Below, in pieces: positions 33,488 through 45,700 of a DNA stretch of 64,000 nucleotides. Position 1 is the first letter of the stretch. The number at the start of each line of letters is the position of its first letter. The position numbers and the translations under genes were made by a program. Source of the DNA: Ciona savignyi (lineage: Eukaryota; Chordata; Ascidiacea; Phlebobranchia; Cionidae); contig CH002044.1 in the NCBI GenBank assembly GCA_000149265.1, positions 1,612,014-1,676,013 of the forward strand, written 5' to 3'. Under the pieces are notes generated by a model. The model had not been told where the DNA came from, made no database searches, and saw only the letters and a list, made by a program, of their open reading frames with translations.

Positions 33488-35597
33488 GGGGAGAGTGGTA
33501 CTCAGTGATACGAAAAATGCCTTTTATCCAATATCTTTAATATTAATCGTTTTATTTCAAATTTTTTTTGTTAATAACATTAAACAATCATTTGGGTATC
33601 TGATGGAAGTACTGGATTTTTTTTATTACCCATGTGTTGTGATAAAAATGGGGTTTATTGGGGGTGCCTTTTCTGTCTCACTGGGTACCACCCCGGTATA
33701 CAGTGAGACACACCCTAGTACACAGTAAGACATTTGTACAGGTTGTACAAATTGCTTTTTAAATGGCCACTATTTAACAATTTATTACTTACTAGCTTGA
33801 AATAATTCTATGAACGGTCATTCTCGACGTGTGCCGATGCAAATTTGTTTACATACATGTGCAAATCCAACGTTAAATTCAACAAGAAAGTTTATTACAC
33901 GGCACAAACTTACCAATGTTTTAACTGACAAGAATATCATAAAAGTTCAGTGTCAATCTATTGCGACAAGGTAAATTATGCAAACTGATACACAGTTTAA
34001 TACAAGTTTGAAGCAGGAAAGAGCAATTCACACATAAAAACAGTGTTTAATAAAAGGTTTAAAATGACAATCCAGAACAAAGGGAACAGAACTTTAAAAT
34101 AAGAAATGCCTTAAATGAAACCGTGAGGAACACACTCATCGCACAAGGAGTCATCGATTTCATATAAGCTATTTCAACCAATTCACCAACGTTGTACAAT
34201 GCGCAGGGCTGCCCTGCATTATGCAGCATCCAACTATTTATTGCAGCTCTATAAAATTATTTAAATGGAAAATACACAGTGCATCTAACTGTTGCATTTT
34301 GTGTGAACAATGAGGTGGCAGTGTCAATGTTGTCACACCAGTTTCTCTTGCCAGGACCAGGAGTTTAAGTGACATGTGGCTTTCATGGTTGTCAAAAATT
34401 AACAGATTTGGATTTTCTTTCGAGCTTGAAGAGTGCTTGATGCAGTGTTCCATCACCTGTGAAAAGAGGTCCGAGTTCATCCAGTCTGTTTTCTGTGCTA
34501 AACAAAGAGTCCCAGATGGAGCACCATTTAACATGTGAGATTTAAAGTTGCATCATGGAAACACTATTGCTGGTGTTTAGAATGTACCAGCAGTACACAC
34601 AATAGCACACGTATAAACAAACCTCTTTCACCACTAGTTGCTTTGGAAATTTGCTTGACAGGTTTTCAGCAAGAATAGCCTTAGATGCAGAGACGATGGT
34701 CGTGCCAGTCTCATTCAAATTAAAGATCCTTGTAGCAGCACAAAGCACAGATGAACTCCGGCTATAAATCAACCTCAAGTTTTCGTAGAACTGGTTTACA
34801 TTATGTTTATTAAATGAGGTCATTCTCGAAAGACTACATGTTTCTTGTGGGATTTTCAGCAGCTTTTTGCTTACTGACATACCTTGGTAGTGTTTAAAAT
34901 TTCACTACCGTATGATCTGCTGCCATTCTTAGGCTCCATTCATTGGGCAAAACCAACTAAACAGCTTCACTCAGGCAAATATTCTAATGATGAGCCAATT
35001 TTATGGTTTTCTGAATTTACTTTCACAATTCTTCCCACGAGTCCACTCCTAGTTATTAAAAATAATAAATATCTAAAACTGGATAGATTTATATACTTTG
35101 CTAATTACTGTATAGGCTATTTCTGAACATATAAATGCTCTTTGTGGGCTTAAAACCCCCCCCAAAAACATAATAAAACACTCCTGTATTCTGTCTCACA
35201 GTGTACCTCAACATATTGTCTCACTGAGTACGTAGATACTACAAATCTATAAGTCAAAATTAAAGATACTTAAATTGAGGCTGCCATGTTCTTTTTCTAT
35301 TTGTAAGCAAGGTATGCACCTACTTTATCACTTCCCAGTAACTTTAGCCTTAAAGCTAATGTTCACCCATCTAAATTAAGTTTGCAGCTAGCGTATAAAA
35401 TTTTACTTAGACCCCTGAAAAATCTAAAACTTTCATAACTTTCCAAAACTAACATGCTGGTTCCTTAAAATTCGTTACAAAGTGCGTTAGTAACGTGAAA
35501 GCACTCAACCGTCAAAGGTTTTAATATTTTTATGTTTTAACGTTTTTATTCAAAATTTCTCACTGTGTACCATGTCCCACTCAGTACCACTCTCCCC
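33488..35597 (-). mobile_element. pogo/Tigger-type DNA transposon, 2110 bp
   Basis: Terminal inverted repeats GGGGAGAGTGGTACT at both ends, then (C/G)AGTG, are flanked by a TA dinucleotide duplication (33486-33487 and 35598-35599), as expected for the Tc1/mariner-pogo superfamily. Subterminal copies of 'cagtgagac/cactgggtacc' motifs occur at both ends. The minus strand carries remnants of a DDE transposase. This is a complete, inactive-looking element. Confidence 0.9.
34238..34880 (-). pseudogene. Decayed pogo-type transposase
   Basis: The upstream frame (34880-34620) has FNLNETG, the counterpart of the FN(L)DETG segment with the first catalytic Asp in pogo/Tigger/Jerky transposases; Asp is replaced by Asn. 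The second frame (34534-34238) has GAPSGT, TDWMNSDLF, LLIFDNHESHMS (second catalytic Asp) and LPPHCSHKMQQLD, the family's later blocks in order. About 30 residues expected between the frames are missing or out of frame, and no N-terminal CENP-B-type DNA-binding region was found. The enzyme is therefore not functional. Confidence 0.8.
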
Positions 35598-35599
35598 TA

Positions 35600-37362
35600 C
35601 TCATACATCTGATCTTTTAATTCAGTATCCAAACTTGATCGCATAAAGTTTTTGTGCCTACTCTACCATACAGTTTGCGGCTTATACAATGCATCAAATA
35701 AATCAACACGTCACTATACTTCCTATTTCCTAAGCAGGCGTAAGGAATTAGCAACAACTGTATGGGTAACCTTTTACTCAACTGTCTATTTGGCACCACC
35801 AAGCACTTGCTACAATATCCTTTTCAGAAGCACCCAAAAATCGTTAGAATTAAAACTGCCAGTGAAAATAGCAGCGAAATTTGTCACTTGTTATGTGGGT
35901 GGTGGAAGAGAGGCTGATCAACTGTGACCAATTTGGGTAAAGTGACCCCTATTGTTACGTCATAAGCACGGTAGTCAAACTCAGCGAACAACCTGTAAAG
36001 CTGCTAAAAATTCAACGAAACTCTTTTTTACTAGAATTATACGGCCATCGCCTAGTTCTAGTCAACTGTACGAAAAAGAAGTTTTCTCGTGTGATTCATC
36101 GCTATAACCGCGCATGCGTATCACCTCGGGCATTAAGTGTTTTCCCAAGCACAAACAATGACAAATTCTCTTGTGACGCAATAAAGTTGTTGTACTTAGT
36201 TTCAGTCTACGTTATCACCTTATATGCTCCATTTTAAAGAATATAATTGAAATCGGACGCGTCAGTAAATCCGGTCGCATAGCTCACTGAGTCCACCTAG
36301 TGAATAAAACTGTAGAAATGCCTCTATCAAATACAACGCAACGGCCCTTGTGAGAGCACCCTTGTAATTTGCCGTTCACGGGAATAAAACATAATCAAAT
36401 TAAATTTTAATACTAAAAAGCAATGTTGTCGTTATTTACATTTATTGTTTTTGTTACAGAAATTTATTTTGCACGTTTTCAATTTGTGTTAAATTTGGTC
36501 GTAAACGGATTATTATTCCTCTATCTCTTTTTCATCATTAATTATTATTTGAACTTTACTTAGCCGTTAAATTATCGAATTTTTAATATTCTGTTTAACT
36601 GCAATATCTTTGTAATAAAAGAAGTAATTTAAACTTTAAACTTGAAAGTAAATATATCAACAAAACTATCATTGGTTACAAATACGTATTTGGCAGACAT
36701 TCTGGGTGCTCGGCTATCGTTATCGTCCATTTAAATCAATTGACAGAAAGCTAAAAATATCAAGGAACATAAGATACATGTTTATATAAGCAATGGAAAA
36801 ACACAGGGTGTGTTATAATATAACAGGTTTTTATCAGATTCCCATGCACCCACTGTCAGATTAAGTGACAAACGGGAAAAAAAACACCACTCGTCAAATA
36901 CAGCATTCTATTTTGCATTACAAACCTATTCACTATACCTCCCTTACATTTACTACAAACATAAAAATCTTTTGAAGTTAATCATCTACTAATTACTATA
37001 GTCATTCTTATCCGTTAATACCTGTAAATATGTAGAATACATTACAATGATATACAATGTGTGCGTAGCGGAAATAGTCCGCTACAAAGCATTGTTCTCT
37101 ATAAAGGTGCGTACAATGCAATAGCATAACACCTATACACCTAGTATTAAGGTTCATTAATTTATTACACGTTAAAAAAGGCCGATGGTCAGATACAGGT
37201 AGGTTTTGGTCCTCACCCGGACAAATTATCTGAGCTACAATGTCTCTTGGTGCAATTATCCGGACAATCCTTGTGACAGGCCCATTATGAGTTCTAAACT
37301 TGAATCAATAAAAAAAAATTACCCAAATAATCCTACTATGGACCCGAGTTAAACAAACAATT
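35600..37362. other. Intergenic, no confident gene
   Basis: A 91-codon plus frame (35652-35927) has no recognisable similarity. An NRF1-like CCGCGCATGCG lies at 36108-36118. A weak SINE-like fragment ('gccgttcacgggaataaaacat') lies at 36370-36392 and a degenerate second-family repeat at 37230-37310. Confidence 0.3.
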
Positions 37363-37460
37363 ATCTGGTCGGTTAGCTAAGTCGGTAAGCGCGACAGCGA
37401 CCTAGAAGCAGCCAAAAGTGCCGTTTGCCTTGAATTAAAGTCCGGGTTCAAGGACCAGAT
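37363..37460 (+). ncRNA. tRNA-like sequence, probably a tRNA pseudogene or SINE head
   Basis: ATCTGGTC at 37363-37370 pairs perfectly with GACCAGAT at 37453-37460 as an 8-bp acceptor-like stem. TAGCTAAGTCGG (37374-37385) fits the A-box consensus and GGTTCAAGGAC (about 37445-37455) is one base off the B-box. The T-arm cannot form a normal 5-bp stem without using acceptor bases, and the central region is long (98 nt overall). This looks like a tRNA-derived element, not a working tRNA. Confidence 0.45.
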
Positions 37461-39708
37461 AGCTGTGTCCTTACTGTACAAGCCACGAAGCGGACATTGC
37501 ATTAACTTGGTAGCTTACTTAGTTTAACTTATATTGACTAAACATCTTAAGAATAAAGCACATTATAATATCTTCATCATCCCAATGATCAAGAAAATCG
37601 ATATGATAGAATAATATATTTATTTTAAGTATAATCTGGCAGATTCTTTTATGCAGAAGGGTGCTGTAATATATTAAATTTGCAGTGTAAGATTGATAAT
37701 GATAATTTTAGCGGCTCATTTAAAACCACTGTATCGTACGTTCCATGCCTAAAACAACAACTACTAAGAAATAAGCACGTGTGAAAATCGAACTACACAA
37801 CCTGCCGATGCATGACCTCTTTTCTTTTGTACTGAAATCTCGGTCGCTATACAAGGAAACCAACTATGTATGATTGTTCGACTAGCACATGCAGAGGCAA
37901 GGTTGAATTGCGCGCATTGGTTATAAGTTTAGACCAAACCCTTAAAATCTACAGGTTTGAGCCAGCGTCCGAAAAGCTACATGACAAATTGTAGATTAAG
38001 TTGCAAAATAGGCTACATTTACGGATATGTGTACCAGCACCTTAATTTTAGCTTAGTTATTTAGGCAGTTAACGCAATACAACTCTTCACAGAAAAACAC
38101 CTAAAACTGGCTCTAAATACACGGCGACCAAATCGGCCAATGTTTAAAGAGTCGCCCCAGACGTCCTTTGATTAACTGCTGTAACTTTGTCGACATATTG
38201 CGTTGCTTTACGAAGTGAAATCATATAATAAATCTTGTTTATTGGATATTAGTAGAAAAGAAACGTTTATGCTTATTTTACCGATCCTATGAATATTATA
38301 ATTTGACCAAATTACCAATATTTATAGAGCGGTCCCAAACCTCCGATATCGTCGTATTTGTTTGTATTAAAACGCTTTGATGGCTGAATTGAATTCTTTA
38401 CTAAATGAAACTGAATATAAATTTTACATATTCAGTAAGCTAGCGTTATACCAAATAGTATGTTAATATTTTTTGATTCATATTTAATGTATGAGTACAA
38501 AAATAAAAGTTTTTTTTTAATATGTATATGAAAAAAAGACAACCGTGTTTTACCTTAGGCGTTAACGCATGGGCAATCCGTAGATTTTTTCATGCCCGCC
38601 ACGGGTTTACCGCAGCTATTGAAGTATGTTAAATATGTTTAAAAGTGTTCTACTCTTTTAGCTCAAACATTAGTATACTGAGAAAGTCAATGCTCCGTCG
38701 GGTAGCGAACTTGTGAGGATGAATAAAGGATAATTGGTTTCACAATGTAAATTACTTGTGTTTAATCTATAAGTAGTTGTTTCCCTGTTGATCCGGTTAA
38801 ACTGACCAGCGGCAAGAAATAAGGACAGTTTCATGTAATTATTATCTATTTACTGACGTGTGAACTTCAATACTACTAAAACACCGGGCTATGATGAAAA
38901 AGGGCGCAAATTCGGATGGGCGTTCTTTGCCTCGGAACGGCGTGTTTCTTATCTGGACGCAACTAACTGATTCAGTTTTGAATGCAGGTTTTTATGTGTT
39001 AGCATTTGAAGCTTGGTAAAGGGTAATGTTTGTCTTTCCAGTAAGAATTTGTATTTAATCTATCTTAGCAAAATTTTAACTCACTTTTGAAGTCGCTTAG
39101 TAAAAGTATGTTTACGGATAGGTCCGTTTTTACAGCAATAGAGGCATGTTAGTTGATTTTAGAATGGCCAACTTAGTATGGTTCAGCTTTGTGGTTTTCA
39201 ACTGAAATGTAAATTGCATTGTTCGCAATATGATGCAATGCTTTGGGCTGTTTAACTTGGCCTTGGTATTAGAAATTACATGTATTATTTTATATGTAGC
39301 TTTTTATTCAGAAATTTCATGTACAAATTAATGTGCAGTTTCTTATTCACTTGGTCGCTTAGGGTCTCTCTGCATGTATTCCATTAACGCTTAAAATTGC
39401 TCTGCAAAAGTCGTTTGATTTTGAGTGTCATAAACTTAGTAGGGTTTGAGATACAGTAGTTCCGTGAGTTAAAGAAGATTGATACTTATTTATAACACTT
39501 ATTCTGATTCTATTTTGACAGTGCTTTCATTAACGCCATTTAGTTTCTTCCATCATATAAAAGCCTTATTGGTTAAACTTCTACACCTATTAATTTCCAC
39601 CTTGTTTAGTTTAGGTGCTTATTCATTTCAACCTTAGGTTCAAATTTGTTATTGCTGGCAACGAATTTAACAACAGTATTTGCACAGCACTTGGCCACAG
39701 CAGGAACT
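37461..39708. other. 5' flank of the SLC23 gene
   Basis: AT-rich with no gene evident. Several AG sites (e.g. ttaacaacag, 39676; cacttggccacag, 39700) immediately precede the SLC23 ATG and could be acceptors for an upstream non-coding exon or a spliced leader. Confidence 0.3.
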
Positions 39709-42700
39709 ATGGATGAAATAACAATGAAAGAGGGGGTTCATAATCTCTCCTTTGAGGATGTGAGTGCAAATATAATAAATACAATTGTTCGATTTTGATG
39801 ACGATTTGTTACCATTGACTGGCATTCTTTGTGTTGATTCGATATAAACCAGGCGCAGCCGACATTTGTGTTTTTCGCTGTGGGTTAGGGGCAAACTAGT
39901 CCCTGGCCACCGCCGGAATTAGGATAATGTTTATCTCCGGGCAATATCATGCTATTGCAGTGGTGCCACTGTTTGGTCAGCGTGGGCATTTTAGTTCGTT
40001 TGGTATTTGCTTTGTACCATGGCTAGTTTACGAGGCTGTTTTTGGTTCTGCTGGAAAGTTTGCAAACGGATACCAGGCGTGCTGTATGACATTTTTAATT
40101 TATCTTGGATAGCCGATTTTATACAAATTTGAAAAAGGTCATCAAATTGGTTGTAAACGCACTGTCGTTTCGTTTAATAATCTGTTTTAGGGCGAGACAC
40201 CTTTACCGCAACCCAGCAATGACCCAGTTGTATCGGATATGACGTCACATGACGATGACGTCACGGCTGACGCAACGAGTGGTTTGCTTTATTCGGTGGA
40301 CGACACTCCTGCCTGGTACACTTGCATTGTTCTGGGATTGCAGGTACAAAATGCACATGAAATATATTTCGATGTGACGACAGGTTATAATCATAATAAT
40401 CAAAACACGGCATGCCCTTAGTTAGGCCATTGTCTATGTTAGTGGGTTATACACGATATCCAACCCATACAACTGAGTTTAATTTAAAGCATTTTAGCAA
40501 CGTCCCCCAAGAATACATGTCACTGCAGAATGTGATTTTAATATTAAAATGTTTGGTCCAGTTGGTATGGTACGTGTTATACACGTTTACCATTAGTGAT
40601 TAGAAAAATATCATTCTTTAAACACACCTGTAGTAAATTCGTTTTGAAATATCTCCTAGTCAGGTTCCAAGCACTTTCAGCTGGTACATTTTTATCTTTT
40701 ATAAATAGGGTCGGTGTCCAATTTGTAGCAGCGGGAATTAAATTTTACGCAGAGATCATAATACGTTGCGTTTCGGTAAAATAGTTTTCTGATACTAAAT
40801 AATTAAACTAAACGAAACGCCTCGAGTGATTTCACTTATATACACAAGAAGACTGTGATAGATTAACCGCATGGCATGAAGTAAAAATACGCGGTTGATG
40901 AAATCATCGGCCGAAATCGCCTGCTACTTTGAAATCGCCTGCTACTTTGCCTCCAGGCAGAAATTACTCACCGGTACGCTCTCGTTTTCAATTGAACACC
41001 ACGTTGTTATATATTACACGGGAACGAGTTAAGATAAACGAACCTGTTTCGCATTGCATTAGCCACGCCTCAAAGGATTTGGTAATTGGTCGAATTAGGT
41101 CGGTTTTGTGAGCCGTTGTTCTGAAAATAACTCTTTCCTTTTTTAAAAAGTAGCACTCTGGATAAATATTGTACAAGTATATGCTTGTCCATTCGGTTAG
41201 CTTTTATGGTACTTCGTCGGGCGGTGAGGCACTTAGCGGTGATTGCTAAACCCAATTGTTTAATGGCCTGACCAAAAACTATTTCTATTAAATATTGTAC
41301 GACAATGTGCAATATTAAAGAGATTATATTCCACTCACCGCAATATCGTCGGTACGCTAACTGTGGGGCCGTGGTATTCTGATGATTAGCCCTGTTATAA
41401 AGACCCATACGAGGTACTACTGGCGAGGATAAGAGTTGTATATTATCCAATCATTTGATTAACGTGCCGCATAAGAAATTGTCTGCTGCTACTGCGATAC
41501 AGAAAAATTAATTGTAGATACAGGTTATTGCCATGTATAGATATTGCATCGTTCTACGAGACAGAGTTATAATTCAACCCACATCAACTAATGTCCGTTA
41601 AACTTTGTCTAAAATATAATGTTCTACCCATTCATACCTTACGTACATACAGACTAAATTGCGTTCCACCTTTCCCTAAAGTACATACAGACTAAATTGC
41701 GTGTCACCTTTGGGCACACTCTAATCGTTTAAGCATTAAGTGATATTAATAAGACAAACCAAATGCGCATATTTTGAGTTTTGTATAAATGTGTGCAAAA
41801 TGTACATTTGCATTTAATATAAAACCATGTCGAAACACATCCCTTTGAATTTTAGCATTATCTCATTGCCATTGGGGCAATTGTTGGACTTCCTCTGATC
41901 CTAGCTGGTCCCCTTTGCATAGCAAATGATGATGAGGGCGACGTGGCAAGAGCTTTACTTATCAGCAGCTTGTTCTTTGTGTCTGGTATCTGCACGATGC
42001 TGCAAACAACATTTGGAATCAGGTACAACTGGTCGTTTGAAAAACAAAACTTATTTTTGTGTAGGTCTCTTTCGTCTCTATACAGGCATCATTTTATTAA
42101 ATAATTTGTGCAATATTTTATTCTGCGCACGGCGATGAAGGAGTGCTATTTTGCCATCGAAAGAATGTAAACAATGGATGGTCTAATTGGTTTAAAACAT
42201 TCAAAAGCTTACTGATATGTCAGCTGTTTGACTGGCGAAAACAGATGCCTTATATGTGCACATATTTGCCTTGAAGTTAATATGTCACTGCAAACACCCC
42301 TGAAGATTGGAATGTATATCCAATATTTTCTATCCTAGGCTATTTATTTTCTAATAATGCAACCACTATCAAATTGAGAATCACCATCATAAATATATTT
42401 CAACTATTCATAAGTCTATTTAATAAAGTTACCTCTTATCAGGTTGCCGATAATGCAAGGCGGCACGTTTAGCTTCCTCCCCCCAACATTCGCCATCCTC
42501 TCTCTCCCCCACAACAAATGTCCTGCTCCACTTCCCCCCGGCTTCAACAACGTATCATACACGTTGTACAATGACACGGACGGAAGTATTATCGACGGAA
42601 CTGAAGTCTGGCAGCGGCGGATTAGAGAGGTAACGAATAATTCATGGATCTCATTTACGGAAGGGTCAGATTTTAAACATGGATCGGATGTGGCACTGTA

Positions 42701-45700
42701 AACCCTGTGAATGGACAAATGTCAGTCGGTAATCTTTAGATTCCTCATGCCAGAGTCTGATTATACGGGGACTGTTGTGTATTATATCGTGTATATATCC
42801 ATATGTATTGTCTCGTGTATATATATCCATGGATAATGCTTACGTATATTAAATGCCTGTTCAGGACGCAATCGCGCAGAACAATGAAGGGTTCTTGTCC
42901 AAAACATCGCGAATTATACTTTTAAGATGTTACATTTACATTTCTGAATAAGCTCAGTTCAGAAACACATGTTCGTGGCAGGTACAAGGTGGAATAGCCG
43001 TCGCTTCGTGTCTGCAAATTTTGCTTGGCTTCACTGGTGCTATCGGATTTCTGCTTCGTTTTATTGGGCCTCTTACCATTGCTCCATCTGTTGCTCTAAT
43101 TGGTCTTGATCTGTTTTCTGCCGCTTACGGGAATGCGTCTTCCCAATGGGGAATCGCCATGTTGTAAGTGTGACCATAAGCCTCACTGCATAATATTCGA
43201 CTACTAATAACTGCCTGATAACCGCGATCTATAAAAATAACATTTTAGTACTTAATACACCTCGTTTGGATTGCTGGACATTTTTCTGTTAAATGTTTGT
43301 TGTTTCTGCAAGTTTTAACAAGTCATTCAATTCAATTAATCAATTGAAATCTAACCTAAACTTTTCATAGTACTGCTTTTATCGTCATTCTGTGCTCACA
43401 ATACTTAAAGAACATCAAAGTACCAACACCGACATTTTCAAGGCGCAAAAAGTGTCATGTTTCTTGGACACCTGTATTTAAAATGTTTCCCGTAAGTTTA
43501 CTTTTTAATAACGACGCCTGTAACTATAATATGACTCTGCGGTACCAATACCGCCATAACACAGTGGGTTTAATTTTTAATTTTTGTTTACAATTTATTG
43601 TTTAATGCACGTAGATGCATGTTGAATGAACTGTTTATTATCTGTCTAAAACTAACAAGCCAATCCTTTTGGTTTGTTGTTAGCGCAAATTATACGTCCG
43701 TATGATAACTTAAACTCAGCAATTCTGAGGAAATTTAATAAATCTGTAACATCCTTTTAAATTACCTTACAAATTCACCAGGTGCTGTTTGCTCTTGTGT
43801 TGGCTTGGCTATTGTGCTTAATTCTTACTTCAACAAACGCTCTTCCCACCTCTCCAAGTCATCCAGCATACAGAGCGAGAACAGACACACGGATAAACGT
43901 TATACGGAATGCCCCATGGTAAGTGAGTAGAATACCCATTTTAAGTCTCCAAGTGTGGAAAACGACTAATGTTAAGATTTACCGGATTACCAGAGGTATT
44001 TTGTAGTGTGTTATGTATGCTCAAATATTCCTTTAGTTTGGTGAAACACACCAATCCACTGGGTTAGGCCAATGAAGACACAACCGACTTACAAACGATC
44101 CGTTTCGATCCTACCGTTTTATAGTCAAAATCTTATCTTGGCCAAAAAGTTTTTGCATCTGTTAATATCAAAGGAACTTTACACTCTTGAGCTTACACTC
44201 AATGTTATTCATAATTTGCGGTTTTTAGGTGAATACCTAGTGCAATAAATAACTATAGATAAATTAAAAACTTTTAGGTTTCGGTTTCCTTACCCTGGCC
44301 AGTGGGGTTTACCAACGGTTACAGTGGCTGGGGTAATAGGTATGATGGCTGGGGTTGTTTCTGGGTTTGTGGAGTCAATTGGGGATTACTACGCATGCGC
44401 CAGACTCTCAGGGGCACCGAATCCACCCACACATGCTATTAACAGGTGACGTTTTTTCGATCTTTGGTACGAGTAAATCTTCCCACTGAACCGTTACATT
44501 TGCGTAAATCCGGCAATTTTCGGATGAAAACATGTAATACCGATTAATAACTTTTCACGGTGGCATATAGTATTCTCGTCAATTTCGCGTTATATAACGA
44601 CATACTCGATTCTTAGCCGGAAAACTACTTCCTAGCTAATTTAACCTATTTGATGGGCGATTTAACAAAAGTTTCCCTTGGTTATGACATTGTGCTTTAC
44701 TTCATTGTATACTCCATATAGCCTAGTGGCATAACCTTCCTACAGAGGTATTCTGACTGAAGGGTTTGGATGTATGCTGGCAGGTGTCATTGGGACAAGT
44801 ACGGCTACAACCTCCTTCAGTGAAAACATCGGGGCAATCGGAATCACCAGGGTTGGAAGTCGTAGAGTACGTGGAAAGATTGACATTTTGATTTGTTGAT
44901 ATTCGTTTACACCTACGCAATAGGGCAACCTCTACTGTAATCTTCTACATTTTTTTAATGCAAATCAAAAATTTTAATGCGAATAAAAAAAAATATTTTT
45001 TTAATTCTAACTAGCTAAATTGGATGAACAGCTATGGTAATAGTATATGTAAATCAACACTCTGGTTAATTTATGACGAAGGATGCGACTACACGTTAAT
45101 GCCCAATAACGATAAATACTTTCATAGATATCATATAAATCCGCAGGTGCTCCAAGTGGCCGGATTCTTTTTCTTTGTTCTTGGGATGTTGAGCAAGTTT
45201 GGGAGCATCTTCGTCACGATCCCTGACCCGGTGATCGGAGGATTGTTCTGTGTGATGTTCGGGATGATAGCTGCGGTTGGTATCAGCAACTTGCAGTATG
45301 TTGACCTTAACTCACCAAGGTGAGTGGGTGGGACTTTTAAATTAGGATAGGGATAGGATATTCATGTTTATTCCCGTGAATGGGAAAACCAAGGGGGTTA
45401 ACACACGGGCAATCGTCAGATCACCTCGCGCCCATCGTCGGGTTACCGGAGCTATTGCAGTGTGTTGTATATGATAGACACGTTTCTTCAATTTGGTAGA
45501 ACCCATTAATCCGCTGGGTTTAGGCAATGTCCGTGAAGTGCCTTGCCCAAGGACACAATCGACTAGCTAGCGACCAGTTTCGCACCTTCAACCTTTCGAT
45601 TGAAAGGCGACGCACCGTTAGACCAACGGGCCGGAAATTCTTACTTATGTAAGACTACGGGTAATCTGTTGTAACGACTGTATCGAACTTATTAAATTAG

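Noticed and set aside
35652..35927. 91-codon plus frame
   Set aside because: No similarity I recognise and no neighbouring exons; left as unassigned.
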